Source: Candidatus Firestoneibacteriota bacterium
GTDB lineage: Bacteria; Oederibacteriota; D2-FULL-39-29; CAIOVX01
Direction of reading: 5' to 3'
Assembly (NCBI GenBank): GCA_903861835.1
Contig: CAIOVX010000087.1
Coordinates: forward strand, 22,883-86,882
Length of the DNA stretch: 64,000 bases
Part shown: piece after piece, positions 18,933 to 27,082 of the stretch
Position numbering within the stretch: position 1 is the stretch's first letter
How the letters are laid out: every line of letters begins with the position of its first letter
The notes under the pieces: generated by a model
Databases searched by the model: none
Told to the model about the DNA's origin: nothing
Seen by the model: only the letters and a program-made list of their open reading frames with translations
Position numbers and translations under genes: made by a program

Positions 18933-19651
18933 ATTTTAATCCTCTTCACGGCGGCAAGATACGCCCCGTAAATTGCCAGTGAGGGATCAAGGACATCAGC
19001 GGCAGTTATTGAGTCAGCAAGCAGAGGGGCAAAACCGCCCGTAAGAACTGTTTTTGCTCTGAACTTTTTCTTAGCGAGCCGTAAGACGCCTTCGGCCAGG
19101 GAGCTTAAGCCCCAGTAAGCGCCGTTTCTGATGGCCGCTTCAGTGTCAAGCGCCTCAAACCCGGTGGGCTTTCCGTATCTGACCTTTGGCAGCAGGGCCG
19201 TCTTCTTTTCAAGGTATTCAGTGAAAAGCGGGGCGCCCGGCATTATCAAACCTCCGGCGAACTCGCCTTTCCGGTTAACGATATTCAAGGTAGTGGCGGT
19301 TCCAAGATCCAGGACCGCAACAGGCCGGCCGTACTTTTCTCCGGCGGCAAAAGCTGCAAGCAGGCGGTCTATGCCGAGGCTCTCCTGCTTCTTGTAAAGG
19401 TTCCTAATGGGAACATCCCTGTTTTCTAATTCGAGAGCCGCCGGGAGAGTTTTTCTCAGCGCCGAAGAAAGCGCCGGTACCACCGAGAAAAAGACGACAG
19501 GATTCTTCCGCGACTTTGCAAAGGATCCGGCAAGCAGGACTCCTCTTTTAGTGGCCGGAAATATTTTCAGCGCTTTCTGCGCTTTAGCCTCTGCCAGCCA
19601 GACTTTAACGGCTGTGTTGCCTATGTTCACAATAATGAGTTTAATTGACAT
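18929..19651 (-). CDS. coaX: Type III pantothenate kinase (altered first motif)
   Basis: A 240-residue CoaX, which phosphorylates pantothenate in the first step of coenzyme A synthesis. I chose the ATG at 19651, inside the birA 3' end; AAGGCGG lies about nine bases upstream. The ASKHA-fold motifs GIDRLLAAFAAG and VLDLGTATTLNIVN and the MPG turn are present, as is the glutamate in SLAEGVL. The first motif, normally D-x-G-N-T, reads NIGNT with Asn9 in place of the metal- or phosphate-binding aspartate. The codon is clearly AAC. Activity may be reduced or retuned. The stop overlaps nfeD. Confidence 0.88.
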   Translation of the reverse strand: MSIKLIIVNIGNTAVKVWLAEAKAQKALKIFPATKRGVLLAGSFAKSRKNPVVFFSVVPALSSALRKTLPAALELENRDVPIRNLYKKQESLGIDRLLAAFAAGEKYGRPVAVLDLGTATTLNIVNRKGEFAGGLIMPGAPLFTEYLEKKTALLPKVRYGKPTGFEALDTEAAIRNGAYWGLSSLAEGVLRLAKKKFRAKTVLTGGFAPLLADSITAADVLDPSLAIYGAYLAAVKRIKI

Positions 19652-20618
19652 CTCCCGTAACCGCCTTTTTAACTGTGCCGTCGGCAAGCCTTATCAAGAG
19701 CGAACAATCAGCGTCGATATCTTCCGCAACACCTTCTATGACTTCGCTCCCTGACTGGATCCTGACTTTTTTCCCGAGAGTAGCGCACTTTCTCTTCCAT
19801 TTTCGGATTATCGGTTCCGGACCTTCCTGTTTAAAAAGATCGTAATATTCCTCCAAACACTTTAAGACTTCAGCCAGCAATTTCACGCGTGAGACCTCTT
19901 TCTGCAGCTCAATCTTAAGCGAAGTGGCCCTGGCGCGGACTGATTCAGGCAGATCGTTCTTTGAGAGGTTGACATTTATGCCTATGCCGATGATGAGGTA
20001 GTTTACGGCATCCATCTCCGCTTTCATTTCAGTAAGAATGCCGCAAATTTTTTTGCCGTTCAGCAAGACATCGTTCGGCCATTTAAGTTCAGGGTCTTCT
20101 CCTGTAACTTTTTTTACCGCGTCATGCACCGCCAGACCGGCAATGAAGGTCAACTTAGGCGAGTGATAAGGGCTTATCTTCGGGCGCAGTATGACGGAAA
20201 ACCAGAGCCCGGTCTTTTCCGGAGAGATCCAGGTCCTGCCGAGCCGCCCCTTTCCCGCGGTCTGTTTCTCCGCGGTAACAACCGTTCCTTCCGGAACTTC
20301 TTTTTCAGTGAGCCGGGCTGCCATATCATTTGTCGATCCAATCTCGTTAAAACAGTAGAGTTCCCTGCCGATGTACTTTGTAGAGAGCGCGTGCTCTATT
20401 TCCGCCGGCAGGAGCAGGTCCGGCGCGGTAAGCAGCCGGTAGCCGAGATTCGTGTGGCTCTCGAATACATACCCCTGATCAATCAGTGAATGAATATGCT
20501 TCCAGATGGCCGTCCGGCTGACCTTGAATTTTTTGCTGAGCGCCTCGCCTGAAAGGTATTTTTCCCCGGAGGTGCGAAGCAGCGAGAGTATTTCTTCTTC
20601 CGTGCCGCCCTTTCTCAC
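19641..20618 (-). CDS. birA: Biotin operon repressor / biotin-protein ligase
   Basis: A 325-residue bifunctional BirA. The N-terminal winged helix-turn-helix (about 1-65, LSKKFKVSRTAIWKHIHSL) is the repressor part. The catalytic domain has AGKGRLGRTW, which forms biotinyl-5'-AMP, and the conserved LKWPNDVLLNGKKICGILTE; a small C-terminal SH3-like domain follows. It attaches biotin to carboxylase carrier proteins and may repress biotin genes. No bio genes are in this window. Its start overlaps the DUF3467 stop by four bases, and its end overlaps coaX. BirA next to CoaX is a common bacterial arrangement. Confidence 0.95.
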   Translation of the reverse strand: MRKGGTEEEILSLLRTSGEKYLSGEALSKKFKVSRTAIWKHIHSLIDQGYVFESHTNLGYRLLTAPDLLLPAEIEHALSTKYIGRELYCFNEIGSTNDMAARLTEKEVPEGTVVTAEKQTAGKGRLGRTWISPEKTGLWFSVILRPKISPYHSPKLTFIAGLAVHDAVKKVTGEDPELKWPNDVLLNGKKICGILTEMKAEMDAVNYLIIGIGINVNLSKNDLPESVRARATSLKIELQKEVSRVKLLAEVLKCLEEYYDLFKQEGPEPIIRKWKRKCATLGKKVRIQSGSEVIEGVAEDIDADCSLLIRLADGTVKKAVTGDVN

Positions 20619-20875
20619 GCTTTTATCTCCCCAAATTGCTCTTCATATTTCCTGAGATTCTCAGCGAGCGCCGCGGCTAAACTCTTCATATGGGCAGGCG
20701 ACGTTATAATCCTGGCGCTCACCTTGTTCTTACTCTGTTGCGGCAAGACAAAAGCGAAATCGATCATAAACTCCGTGGGAGTATGCGCTATAGCGGCAAA
20801 GTTGGCATAAATACCCTTCGCAGTTTGCTCGTCTATATCCAGGTTTATCGGTGAATTTCCGTTGCCTCCGGCCAT
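20615..20875 (-). CDS. DUF3467 family protein
   Basis: An 86-residue protein that matches DUF3467: INLDIDEQTAKGIYANFAAI, then TEFMIDFAFVLPQ and the C-terminal ARIITSPAHMKSLAAAL. It has no signal or membrane segment. The family is widespread and its function is unknown. The stop codon overlaps the birA start (ATGA), so the pair is translationally coupled. It sits between the D-threonine-aldolase-like gene and birA. Confidence 0.88.
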   Translation of the reverse strand: MAGGNGNSPINLDIDEQTAKGIYANFAAIAHTPTEFMIDFAFVLPQQSKNKVSARIITSPAHMKSLAAALAENLRKYEEQFGEIKA

Positions 20876-20908
20876 AATGCCTCCTAAAACAGTTAATCAG
20901 GCTTGAGC

Positions 20909-21967
20909 TTAGACAGCTCTTTGCCTCTGAATTTTCCAAATTTCTGATACCTGGCTTTTGTCCGACACATAGACATTATCATATAAATTGACGGTAGTGC
21001 AACAATGGCTTGGCAGTATCCGGACCCGATCCCCCGGTAAAAGCGAACCCTGGGTAAGCTTAAGCCGCGTGTGCTCCTCATTCAGCTTCTCAATGCTTCC
21101 TGTTTTATCAAGCAACGCTGGCATACCAAACTCCGAAGTTAACGCCTTGTGTCCCGCATCCGCCGTGTACACACCCTTACCCCTTGAGGCCAGGACAGTA
21201 GTATGAACGCACAGGGCAGGAATAAATTCTTTCCTTATAGCCGCGTACTTGGCGTCCATAAAGACATAGGAGCCCGGCTGAATATCTGTAACGCCGGAAT
21301 TTTTGCCGGTCAGATCATAGGTGCCGGTGCCTCCGGCGGAAACAATTTGGCATTTTATATTCTCGTTTAAAAGAAGTTTTCGAGCGCCGGCCAGAAGCTC
21401 AACCGCCGCTGACGCCGTTTTTATCCTTTCTTCCCGGTCAGAAATCAGCACGGCATGCCCCTCATAGCCTTGCAGGCCTTTGAATTCTATATTTGGACAG
21501 GCAAGAACCTTTTTCACAAAATGAACGGTATCCTCTCCGGGTTTTCTGCCGGCCCGGTTCATGCCTATGTCGACCTCTACCAGCACTTTCAATTTAACGC
21601 CTGCCGCTCCGGCGAGCTTGTCAAGCAGCCTGAGGTTGTTTTCAGAATCCACACAGAGCAGGACTTCAGGAGCAAGGTCGCAAAGGCTCAAGAATCTTTC
21701 TATCTTAGCCTGCTCAACCAGCTGGTTCGCGAGCAAGACGCTTTTTATTCCGCCTTTAACCAGCGCCTCCGTTTCGTCTATCGTCTGCGCGGTAATTCCT
21801 ACGGCTCCCGCTTTTATCTGCAGGCGGGCTATCTCAAGACATTTGTGGGTTTTGAAATGCGGTCTGATGCCGATATGGTTCTTCCTGCCGAAATCGGCCA
21901 TCAGCTTGATGTTTTGCTTTAGCAGTTCAAGGTCGAGCACCAGGGCGGGCGTTATGATTTCTTTCAT
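20909..21967 (-). CDS. DSD1/D-threonine aldolase-like PLP enzyme
   Basis: A 352-residue fold-type III PLP enzyme related to D-threonine aldolase and D-serine dehydratase. The N-terminal IRPHFKTHK holds the likely PLP lysine (Lys39). The barrel contains VLVEVDIGMNRAG, and the C-terminal domain carries the metal-binding P-S-H-C-C motif (ILPSHCCTTVNLYD). Such enzymes cleave or dehydrate D-3-hydroxy amino acids. The specific substrate cannot be told from sequence. Its start overlaps the stop of the PfpI-like gene (ATGA). Confidence 0.87.
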   Translation of the reverse strand: MKEIITPALVLDLELLKQNIKLMADFGRKNHIGIRPHFKTHKCLEIARLQIKAGAVGITAQTIDETEALVKGGIKSVLLANQLVEQAKIERFLSLCDLAPEVLLCVDSENNLRLLDKLAGAAGVKLKVLVEVDIGMNRAGRKPGEDTVHFVKKVLACPNIEFKGLQGYEGHAVLISDREERIKTASAAVELLAGARKLLLNENIKCQIVSAGGTGTYDLTGKNSGVTDIQPGSYVFMDAKYAAIRKEFIPALCVHTTVLASRGKGVYTADAGHKALTSEFGMPALLDKTGSIEKLNEEHTRLKLTQGSLLPGDRVRILPSHCCTTVNLYDNVYVSDKSQVSEIWKIQRQRAV

Positions 21968-22488
21968 TTCTGCTCCAGAGCGGCAATGACAGCCCTGCAG
22001 AAGTCCGGCAGGTCATCCGGATTTCTTGAGGTTATGAGGTTGCCGTCTATAACAACTTCTTTGTCCACAAAATTTGCCCCTGCGGCGACCATATCATCCT
22101 TTACGGCCATAAAAGCCGTGGCTGTTTTTCCTTTAAGTATTCCCGCGGAAACCAGCACCGAGCCGGCGTGGCAGATTGCGGCGATAACCTTGCCTGCCTT
22201 ATAAGAATCAGACACCAGTTTAACCGGCGCTTTGAAGCGCCTTATGAAATCAGGAGCCCAGCCGCCGGGAATGATTACGGCGTCAATTGAATTAAAATCC
22301 ACCTTATCGGCCGTGGTTGTTGTCTTAATCGGATAGCCGAACTTTCCGTGATAGAGCTCCGCGCTGCCGGTTCCCGCGACGATCACTTCGGCGCCTTCTT
22401 CCTTGAACCTGTAGTAAGGATACATAACTTCCATGTCCTGGAACTGCTCAGCCACGAGAATTACTATGCGCTTTCCTTTAAGAGACAT
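21964..22488 (-). CDS. DJ-1/PfpI family deglycase or protease
   Basis: A 174-residue PfpI-type protein. Cys106 in AAICHAGS is the expected nucleophile, followed by His107, and Glu15 lies in the early VAEQFQDME motif. Members deglycate methylglyoxal-modified proteins and nucleotides or act as proteases or chaperones; the sequence does not decide between these. It is the first gene of the run PfpI, D-threonine-aldolase-like, DUF3467, birA, coaX, nfeD, slipin. It starts about 20 bases after a word-like inverted repeat. Confidence 0.92.
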   Translation of the reverse strand: MSLKGKRIVILVAEQFQDMEVMYPYYRFKEEGAEVIVAGTGSAELYHGKFGYPIKTTTTADKVDFNSIDAVIIPGGWAPDFIRRFKAPVKLVSDSYKAGKVIAAICHAGSVLVSAGILKGKTATAFMAVKDDMVAAGANFVDKEVVIDGNLITSRNPDDLPDFCRAVIAALEQK

Positions 22489-22508
22489 TGTCCCTCCCTG
22501 TTAATCAG

Positions 22509-22665
22509 AATCTCAAAACACAAATCACAAATTCCAAGCACCAAATCCCAAATAATAACAAAACAACATAAAAGAAAAGGCAGAAACTACAATTTCTTTG
22601 TCGTTTTACTTATTCCTGTTTTTGGTCTTTATTTGGTGCTTGTGATTTGAGATTTGGTGCTTGTT
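22509..22665. repeat. Imperfect inverted repeat of word-like sequence
   Basis: Two A/T-rich arms, 22509-22562 and 22617-22665, made from the words CACAAATC, CAAGCACCAAATC and their complements (for example GATTTGGTGCTTG). The middle is unlike the arms. It lies from three bases after the UroD stop codon to about 20 bases before the PfpI start and fills the 180-base gap. No T tract marks it as a standard terminator. Confidence 0.75.
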
Positions 22666-22668
22666 TTA

Positions 22669-23739
22669 TTAATACTTTCCCAATTCCTTCGCCAACCTAA
22701 TAAACTCCTGAAATTGCGTCAGGGAGACGCTGTCCGGAATTGAATGATCCGTTGCCACGATGTAGCCGCCGTTCGTTTTCATCATAGGAATCAAATGGCG
22801 CATCTCGTCCCACATCATTTGCGGTATCTTGTAGGACATAGCGTTAAGCCCGCCCATAAAGGTCAGTTTATCTCCGAACTCTTTCTTTAGTTTCTCCGGG
22901 TCCATACCGGCCTTGACTTCAAGCGGGTTAAGCATATCAAGCCCCATCCCAACCAGGTCGGGAACGAACGGCATCACATCTCCGCAGGAATGCAGGTGCG
23001 CTTTCATTCCGTTAGCATGCGCGAATTCTATGCACTGCTTGTGGAAGGGCTTGAGAAGCTCACGGTACATATCAAGCGAGAAAAACTGGTTATATTTGTA
23101 GCCCATATCATCATACCAGAAAACTTCGTCGAACTTATAACCTTCATCCAGAATCAGTTTTATCTGGCTCAGGTTCAGTTCCAGGTGAGCCCTGAACATA
23201 TCCTGCATCCATTCCGGGTCTTCTATAAGAGTCATCAATACCCGTTCAGTGCCGACCATCCAGGAATGCGTCACATCAAATCCAAACCAGTTTACGAGGC
23301 CCATCCAGGCGCCTGCTTCCCTGTTCTTTTTGTAGTTAGCTTTTAAAAAATCCCATTCGATGCGGTCTTTTGAGGGAGTCATCCGCGCCTTAGCCTTTTC
23401 CCAGGAGTCGCGGGAGGTTATTGTAAAGTCAATAAACTCGGGGGTGCTGCCGGCGTGCTTCCAGTTCTTCATCGTAACGCCCCATTTCGACTTCTTTATT
23501 ATGTAGTCGTTCGTTTCTTCAACAACTTCCTGCGGGTAACGCGGTGAATTGTCGCAGATATGCCAGCGGCAGTACTTATCCATACCGAAGAAGTCCTGAA
23601 AATCGGCGCCTTTCGGCATGCCTTCTCTTTCCCATCTCTCAATGGCTGTCGGCCAGGGATTATCGATTATCGGGCATCGGTCGGCTTCCTTATGTTCAAC
23701 TATCAATTTCACTCTCTCTCTTGTTGTCAGTTCTTTCAT
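22669..23739 (-). CDS. Uroporphyrinogen decarboxylase-family protein (MtaA/CmuA-like)
   Basis: A 356-residue URO-D superfamily barrel. The C-terminal half has HANGMKAHLHSCGDVMPFVPDLVGMG, with H-x-H-x-C (the zinc-site pattern of corrinoid methyltransferases), then LNPLEVKAGMD. True HemE proteins lack that site, so this is more likely a methyltransferase-type member or a catabolic homologue. No corrinoid protein or methyltransferase partner lies nearby. The gene sits 10 bases downstream of the DUF401 permease, suggesting joint uptake and use of an unknown methylated compound. A word-like repeat begins three bases past the stop. Confidence 0.82.
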   Translation of the reverse strand: MKELTTRERVKLIVEHKEADRCPIIDNPWPTAIERWEREGMPKGADFQDFFGMDKYCRWHICDNSPRYPQEVVEETNDYIIKKSKWGVTMKNWKHAGSTPEFIDFTITSRDSWEKAKARMTPSKDRIEWDFLKANYKKNREAGAWMGLVNWFGFDVTHSWMVGTERVLMTLIEDPEWMQDMFRAHLELNLSQIKLILDEGYKFDEVFWYDDMGYKYNQFFSLDMYRELLKPFHKQCIEFAHANGMKAHLHSCGDVMPFVPDLVGMGLDMLNPLEVKAGMDPEKLKKEFGDKLTFMGGLNAMSYKIPQMMWDEMRHLIPMMKTNGGYIVATDHSIPDSVSLTQFQEFIRLAKELGKY

Positions 23740-23748
23740 CGTGAACTC

Positions 23749-25017
23749 CTATAATGCCGAATGTTTCAGCAATGCCAGGCAGAATGCCATTGCCGGCAGG
23801 AACGGAACCAGCAGAAAGAGGTACGGGTAGCCTTCTATGATTTCAACCTCAAAATACCCGCAAGATAGAACATAACACAGGTGCACCGGCGAAAGCAAGA
23901 CTCCGGCATAACCGCTGATAAAGGCGAAGGAAAGCATAGGAATATTATAACCTGTCCCTTGCGCCAGAAACGGCAGGATAAGAGGGAAGGCGATGCCGAC
24001 ATAGGCCTGGACTACCCCTGTGAGGAGGCCTGCGATAAACGGCAGAGCGAAAACGATCAGTAACGGACTGACCTTCGCGAAAAGGAAATAGAAATTCAAC
24101 TGTCCGATAGCACCCGAGATATCCAGCATGTTCTTAAAATACATAACGCCGAATATAAGCAGAAGTATCTCAACGGAGAGAGCTTTCTTCAGAAGAGCCG
24201 GGAACAGCCTAAGTTCTATGCGGTAACTTATCTGCAAAGTAATAATTACCGCAAGAAGCGCGGGAATAAACAGCCTGTTGTTAAGCAGGACGGCCGCCGC
24301 AATGAAAAGCACGGGAAGAGTTCCCTCGAGAATACTCAAGATATGCTGTTTAAAACTGTTGCCGTCTTTAGGCATATCAGCGGGTTTTGGCACCTTGTTA
24401 AATGAGACAAACCAGCCGGTGACCAGCATAAAGACCACAAGCGGCCACTGGCAGGAAACAAAAGAGGAGATGGCCACTCCTGTAATTGCCGAAGCCAGTA
24501 GCAGGCCGGGATAAAGAGGCAAGATCGGTTCCCAGATATGTCTGAACCAGTAATTCGCAAAAGCCTTTTTTGAGGACTTCATATAGGAGCCTTTCAGGGC
24601 TTCCCCGACCATAGGAGCGGAAAACCTCGCGCCGCCGGCAGAAGGGAGTACCCCGAGCAGCACGGGGAAAAAAACGGCAACTTTCCTCGGGTCCCGAAGC
24701 AGGTGCCCGGCGGAACCTATCATCCGGTCAAAAACGCCGGCTGTCCTCATTACCGATTCAAGCAGGCCAATCAGGTAAAGAATTAACATGAGTTCCACGG
24801 TTATGAATGAGCCGGTCTTGGGATCAGGTTCAAAGACCGTGCGGAGAATATTGCGGAAGAGTTCAACATAATCTATGCCAAAGAGCGGCACCAGGAATAA
24901 AGCGGAGAGTATCAGTGAAAGGCCCAGAGAGAGTTTCAACCGGAGCGCAAGGATTATCAGGATAAAAATAAAACCTATCTTGAAGATTATCCAGAAGTCC
25001 GGAGCGGCAACGATCAT
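23749..25017 (-). CDS. DUF401 integral membrane protein
   Basis: A 422-residue very hydrophobic protein with about ten to twelve membrane segments. Motifs match the DUF401 family: VELMLILYLIGLLESVMR, PVLLGVLPSAGGARFSAPMVG and FRHIWEPILPLYPGLLL. DUF401 is distantly related to GntP-type transporters, so a transport role is plausible but unproven. It begins four bases after the argS stop and ends ten bases before the UroD-like gene, which points to a functional link with that enzyme. Confidence 0.85.
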   Translation of the reverse strand: MIVAAPDFWIIFKIGFIFILIILALRLKLSLGLSLILSALFLVPLFGIDYVELFRNILRTVFEPDPKTGSFITVELMLILYLIGLLESVMRTAGVFDRMIGSAGHLLRDPRKVAVFFPVLLGVLPSAGGARFSAPMVGEALKGSYMKSSKKAFANYWFRHIWEPILPLYPGLLLASAITGVAISSFVSCQWPLVVFMLVTGWFVSFNKVPKPADMPKDGNSFKQHILSILEGTLPVLFIAAAVLLNNRLFIPALLAVIITLQISYRIELRLFPALLKKALSVEILLLIFGVMYFKNMLDISGAIGQLNFYFLFAKVSPLLIVFALPFIAGLLTGVVQAYVGIAFPLILPFLAQGTGYNIPMLSFAFISGYAGVLLSPVHLCYVLSCGYFEVEIIEGYPYLFLLVPFLPAMAFCLALLKHSAL

Positions 25018-25020
25018 TGG

Positions 25021-26733
25021 CTACATCCTTGACGGGGCAGAAACCCCCAGGAGGTCCAGCCCTTTCTTTATCACCTTGCGAACGGCATTGATGAGCACCA
25101 GCCTGGCAAGCGTGAGCTCCAGATCTTCGGTAACAACCCTGTGCTTGTTATAAAAAGAATGAAACAGCCCGGCAAGCTCCTCAAGGTACTTTGGCACCAG
25201 ATGCGGGGCGCTTTCAAGCGCTGCATGAAGCAGGGTGTCCGGCAGATTATTTATCTTCTTGAGCAGTTCCAGTTCTTCAGGCTCTTTGAGCAGGGAGAGT
25301 TTCACTTCCGAAGCTTTCTTGGGCTCAATCCCCGAAGTTTTGGCGTGTTCAATAACATTGAAGATCCTTGCGTGGGCATACTGGACGTAAAAAACTGGAT
25401 TCTCGTCAGTATGCTTTTTAGCAAGGTCCATATCAAAATCCAGGTGGCTCTCAAGGCTGCGGCGGAGGAAAAAGTATTTTGCCGCATCCGGACCGACATC
25501 TTCCACCAGCTCATCCATAGTAATAAAGCTGCCCTTGCGCTTGCTCATTTTGAAGGGCTGCCCGTCCTTGATTAGATTTACCTGCTGAGCAATAAGCACC
25601 GAAAAATCTTCAGTTTTATGACCGAGCGCGATTACAGCCGCCCTCATTCTCGGAATATACCCGTGATGGTCAGGCCCCCAGATGTTTATAAGTTTGTCGG
25701 CCCTGTCAAATTTCTCCTTATGATAGGCAATATCTGCCGACAAGTAGGTTAGCTCGCCGTCTTTCTTGATGAGCACCCTGTCTTTGTCATCCCCGGCGTT
25801 TACCGCAGTGGACATAAACCAGACAGCGCCGTCCTCTTCCTTGAGCAGCCCCTTTTCCGCGAGCATTGCCGCCGCCGCTTTAACTTTATTGTTTACCGGG
25901 TAGCGTTTCAGGATTGGAAGGTCAGGAAGCTTCTTTTCTTCAGGCGCGTGAAGCAGGAGTTCAGGATACCACAAATCGAATTCAACGCCGTACGAAGAAA
26001 GGCTTTTACCCTGATCGTTAACCATCCAGCCAAGCCCTTTCGACTTAAAAATAGAAATCCTTTTCTCTTCCGGGAAAACAAGATATTTGTCCCCATCCTC
26101 GCTCTTTATCCTGCCTGCAATATCTTTAACATATTCCCCGGCGTAGCAGTCTTCCGGAAATACTATCTTTTTGCCGAATAGTTCTTCGTAGCGCAGGCTT
26201 ATTGACTTTCCAAATATATTGGTCTGGTTGCCAACATCGTTGATGTAGAACTCTTTGGTAACCGAGAAACCGGCGTTCTTGAGAAGGTTGGCCAGGCAGC
26301 TGCCTACTGCCGCAGCCCTCGCGTTAACTACGTTAAGCGGGCCTACCGGATTAGCGCTGACAAATTCTATATTTATCCGGGTACCGCGCCCTGCGTCTGA
26401 CTCTGCGAAACTCTCGCTTTCATCAACCTTTAACAACAGGTCAAAGAGGTGCCCTTCGCTAAGAAAAAAATTAATGAACCCGGCGCCGGCTATCTCGCAT
26501 TTTGAGACCATAGTTTTATCGACTATTAGGCGCGCGAGTATCTTCTCCGCGGCTTCACGGGGATTTATTTTAGTGCGCTTCGCTATCTGCATGACGAAAT
26601 TGGTTGATAGATCCCCAAACTTCAAGTGCCGGGGAACATCAAACCCTATTTCTATGCCGTCGGATTCAAACCCGGCTTCACTTGCTGCTTTTTTTAGCGC
26701 GCTTTTTAGGTTTTGCCTTACTTTTTCCAGCAT
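25021..26733 (-). CDS. argS: Arginyl-tRNA synthetase with a degenerate HIGH motif
   Basis: A 570-residue class I synthetase that charges tRNA-Arg. I chose the ATG at 26733 (protein starting MLEKVRQ), inside the 3' end of rsfS. An N-terminal Add-1-type domain (about 1-110) precedes the catalytic core. The ATP site motif normally written H-x-G-H reads N-V-V-N (Asn134 to Asn137) within SANPVGPLNVVNARAAA. The KMSKR loop (395-399) is intact, as is the C-terminal anticodon-binding domain. It is the only ArgS in the window. Function is likely, because the rest of the fold is conserved. Confidence 0.93.
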   Translation of the reverse strand: MLEKVRQNLKSALKKAASEAGFESDGIEIGFDVPRHLKFGDLSTNFVMQIAKRTKINPREAAEKILARLIVDKTMVSKCEIAGAGFINFFLSEGHLFDLLLKVDESESFAESDAGRGTRINIEFVSANPVGPLNVVNARAAAVGSCLANLLKNAGFSVTKEFYINDVGNQTNIFGKSISLRYEELFGKKIVFPEDCYAGEYVKDIAGRIKSEDGDKYLVFPEEKRISIFKSKGLGWMVNDQGKSLSSYGVEFDLWYPELLLHAPEEKKLPDLPILKRYPVNNKVKAAAAMLAEKGLLKEEDGAVWFMSTAVNAGDDKDRVLIKKDGELTYLSADIAYHKEKFDRADKLINIWGPDHHGYIPRMRAAVIALGHKTEDFSVLIAQQVNLIKDGQPFKMSKRKGSFITMDELVEDVGPDAAKYFFLRRSLESHLDFDMDLAKKHTDENPVFYVQYAHARIFNVIEHAKTSGIEPKKASEVKLSLLKEPEELELLKKINNLPDTLLHAALESAPHLVPKYLEELAGLFHSFYNKHRVVTEDLELTLARLVLINAVRKVIKKGLDLLGVSAPSRM

Positions 26734-27082
26734 CCTTCGTCTTTTTCTCCTTTGTGAATAATGCGTCGCCCCAGAGCCGCTCGAGAGCGTAAAACTCTCT
26801 CGTAGTCTGCTCAAAAACGTGCACCACTACATCACTGTAATCCAGCAGAGACCAGTTGCTCCCGCGGTCCTGCTCGCGGTGAGTAGCCCAGACACCTTCA
26901 AGCCTCAGTTCTTTCTCAATATTGTCCGCAATTGCTTCGCAGTGCGGAGAGGAATCCCCGCTTACGATCACAAAATAATCCGCGATGTAATTAAGACCCT
27001 TCAGATCCAGTATTGAAATATTCTCACCCTTCTTGTCTTCCGCAAGCTCTATGATTCTGTTAACAAGCCGTTTCCCTTCCAT
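26678..27082 (-). CDS. rsfS: Ribosome silencing factor RsfS
   Basis: A 134-residue RsfS/Iojap protein with the conserved DYFVIVSGDSSPHCEAIADNI and the VVHVFEQTTREFYALERLWGDA region. It binds ribosomal protein L14 and blocks subunit joining in slow growth. After about residue 113 comes a Lys-rich tail (KKTKDAGKSKAKPKKRAKKS) not found in most members; the argS start lies inside it. Its start overlaps the LCP-family stop by one base. The nadD-yqeK-LCP-rsfS order is a standard bacterial arrangement. Confidence 0.95.
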   Translation of the reverse strand: MEGKRLVNRIIELAEDKKGENISILDLKGLNYIADYFVIVSGDSSPHCEAIADNIEKELRLEGVWATHREQDRGSNWSLLDYSDVVVHVFEQTTREFYALERLWGDALFTKEKKTKDAGKSKAKPKKRAKKSSK

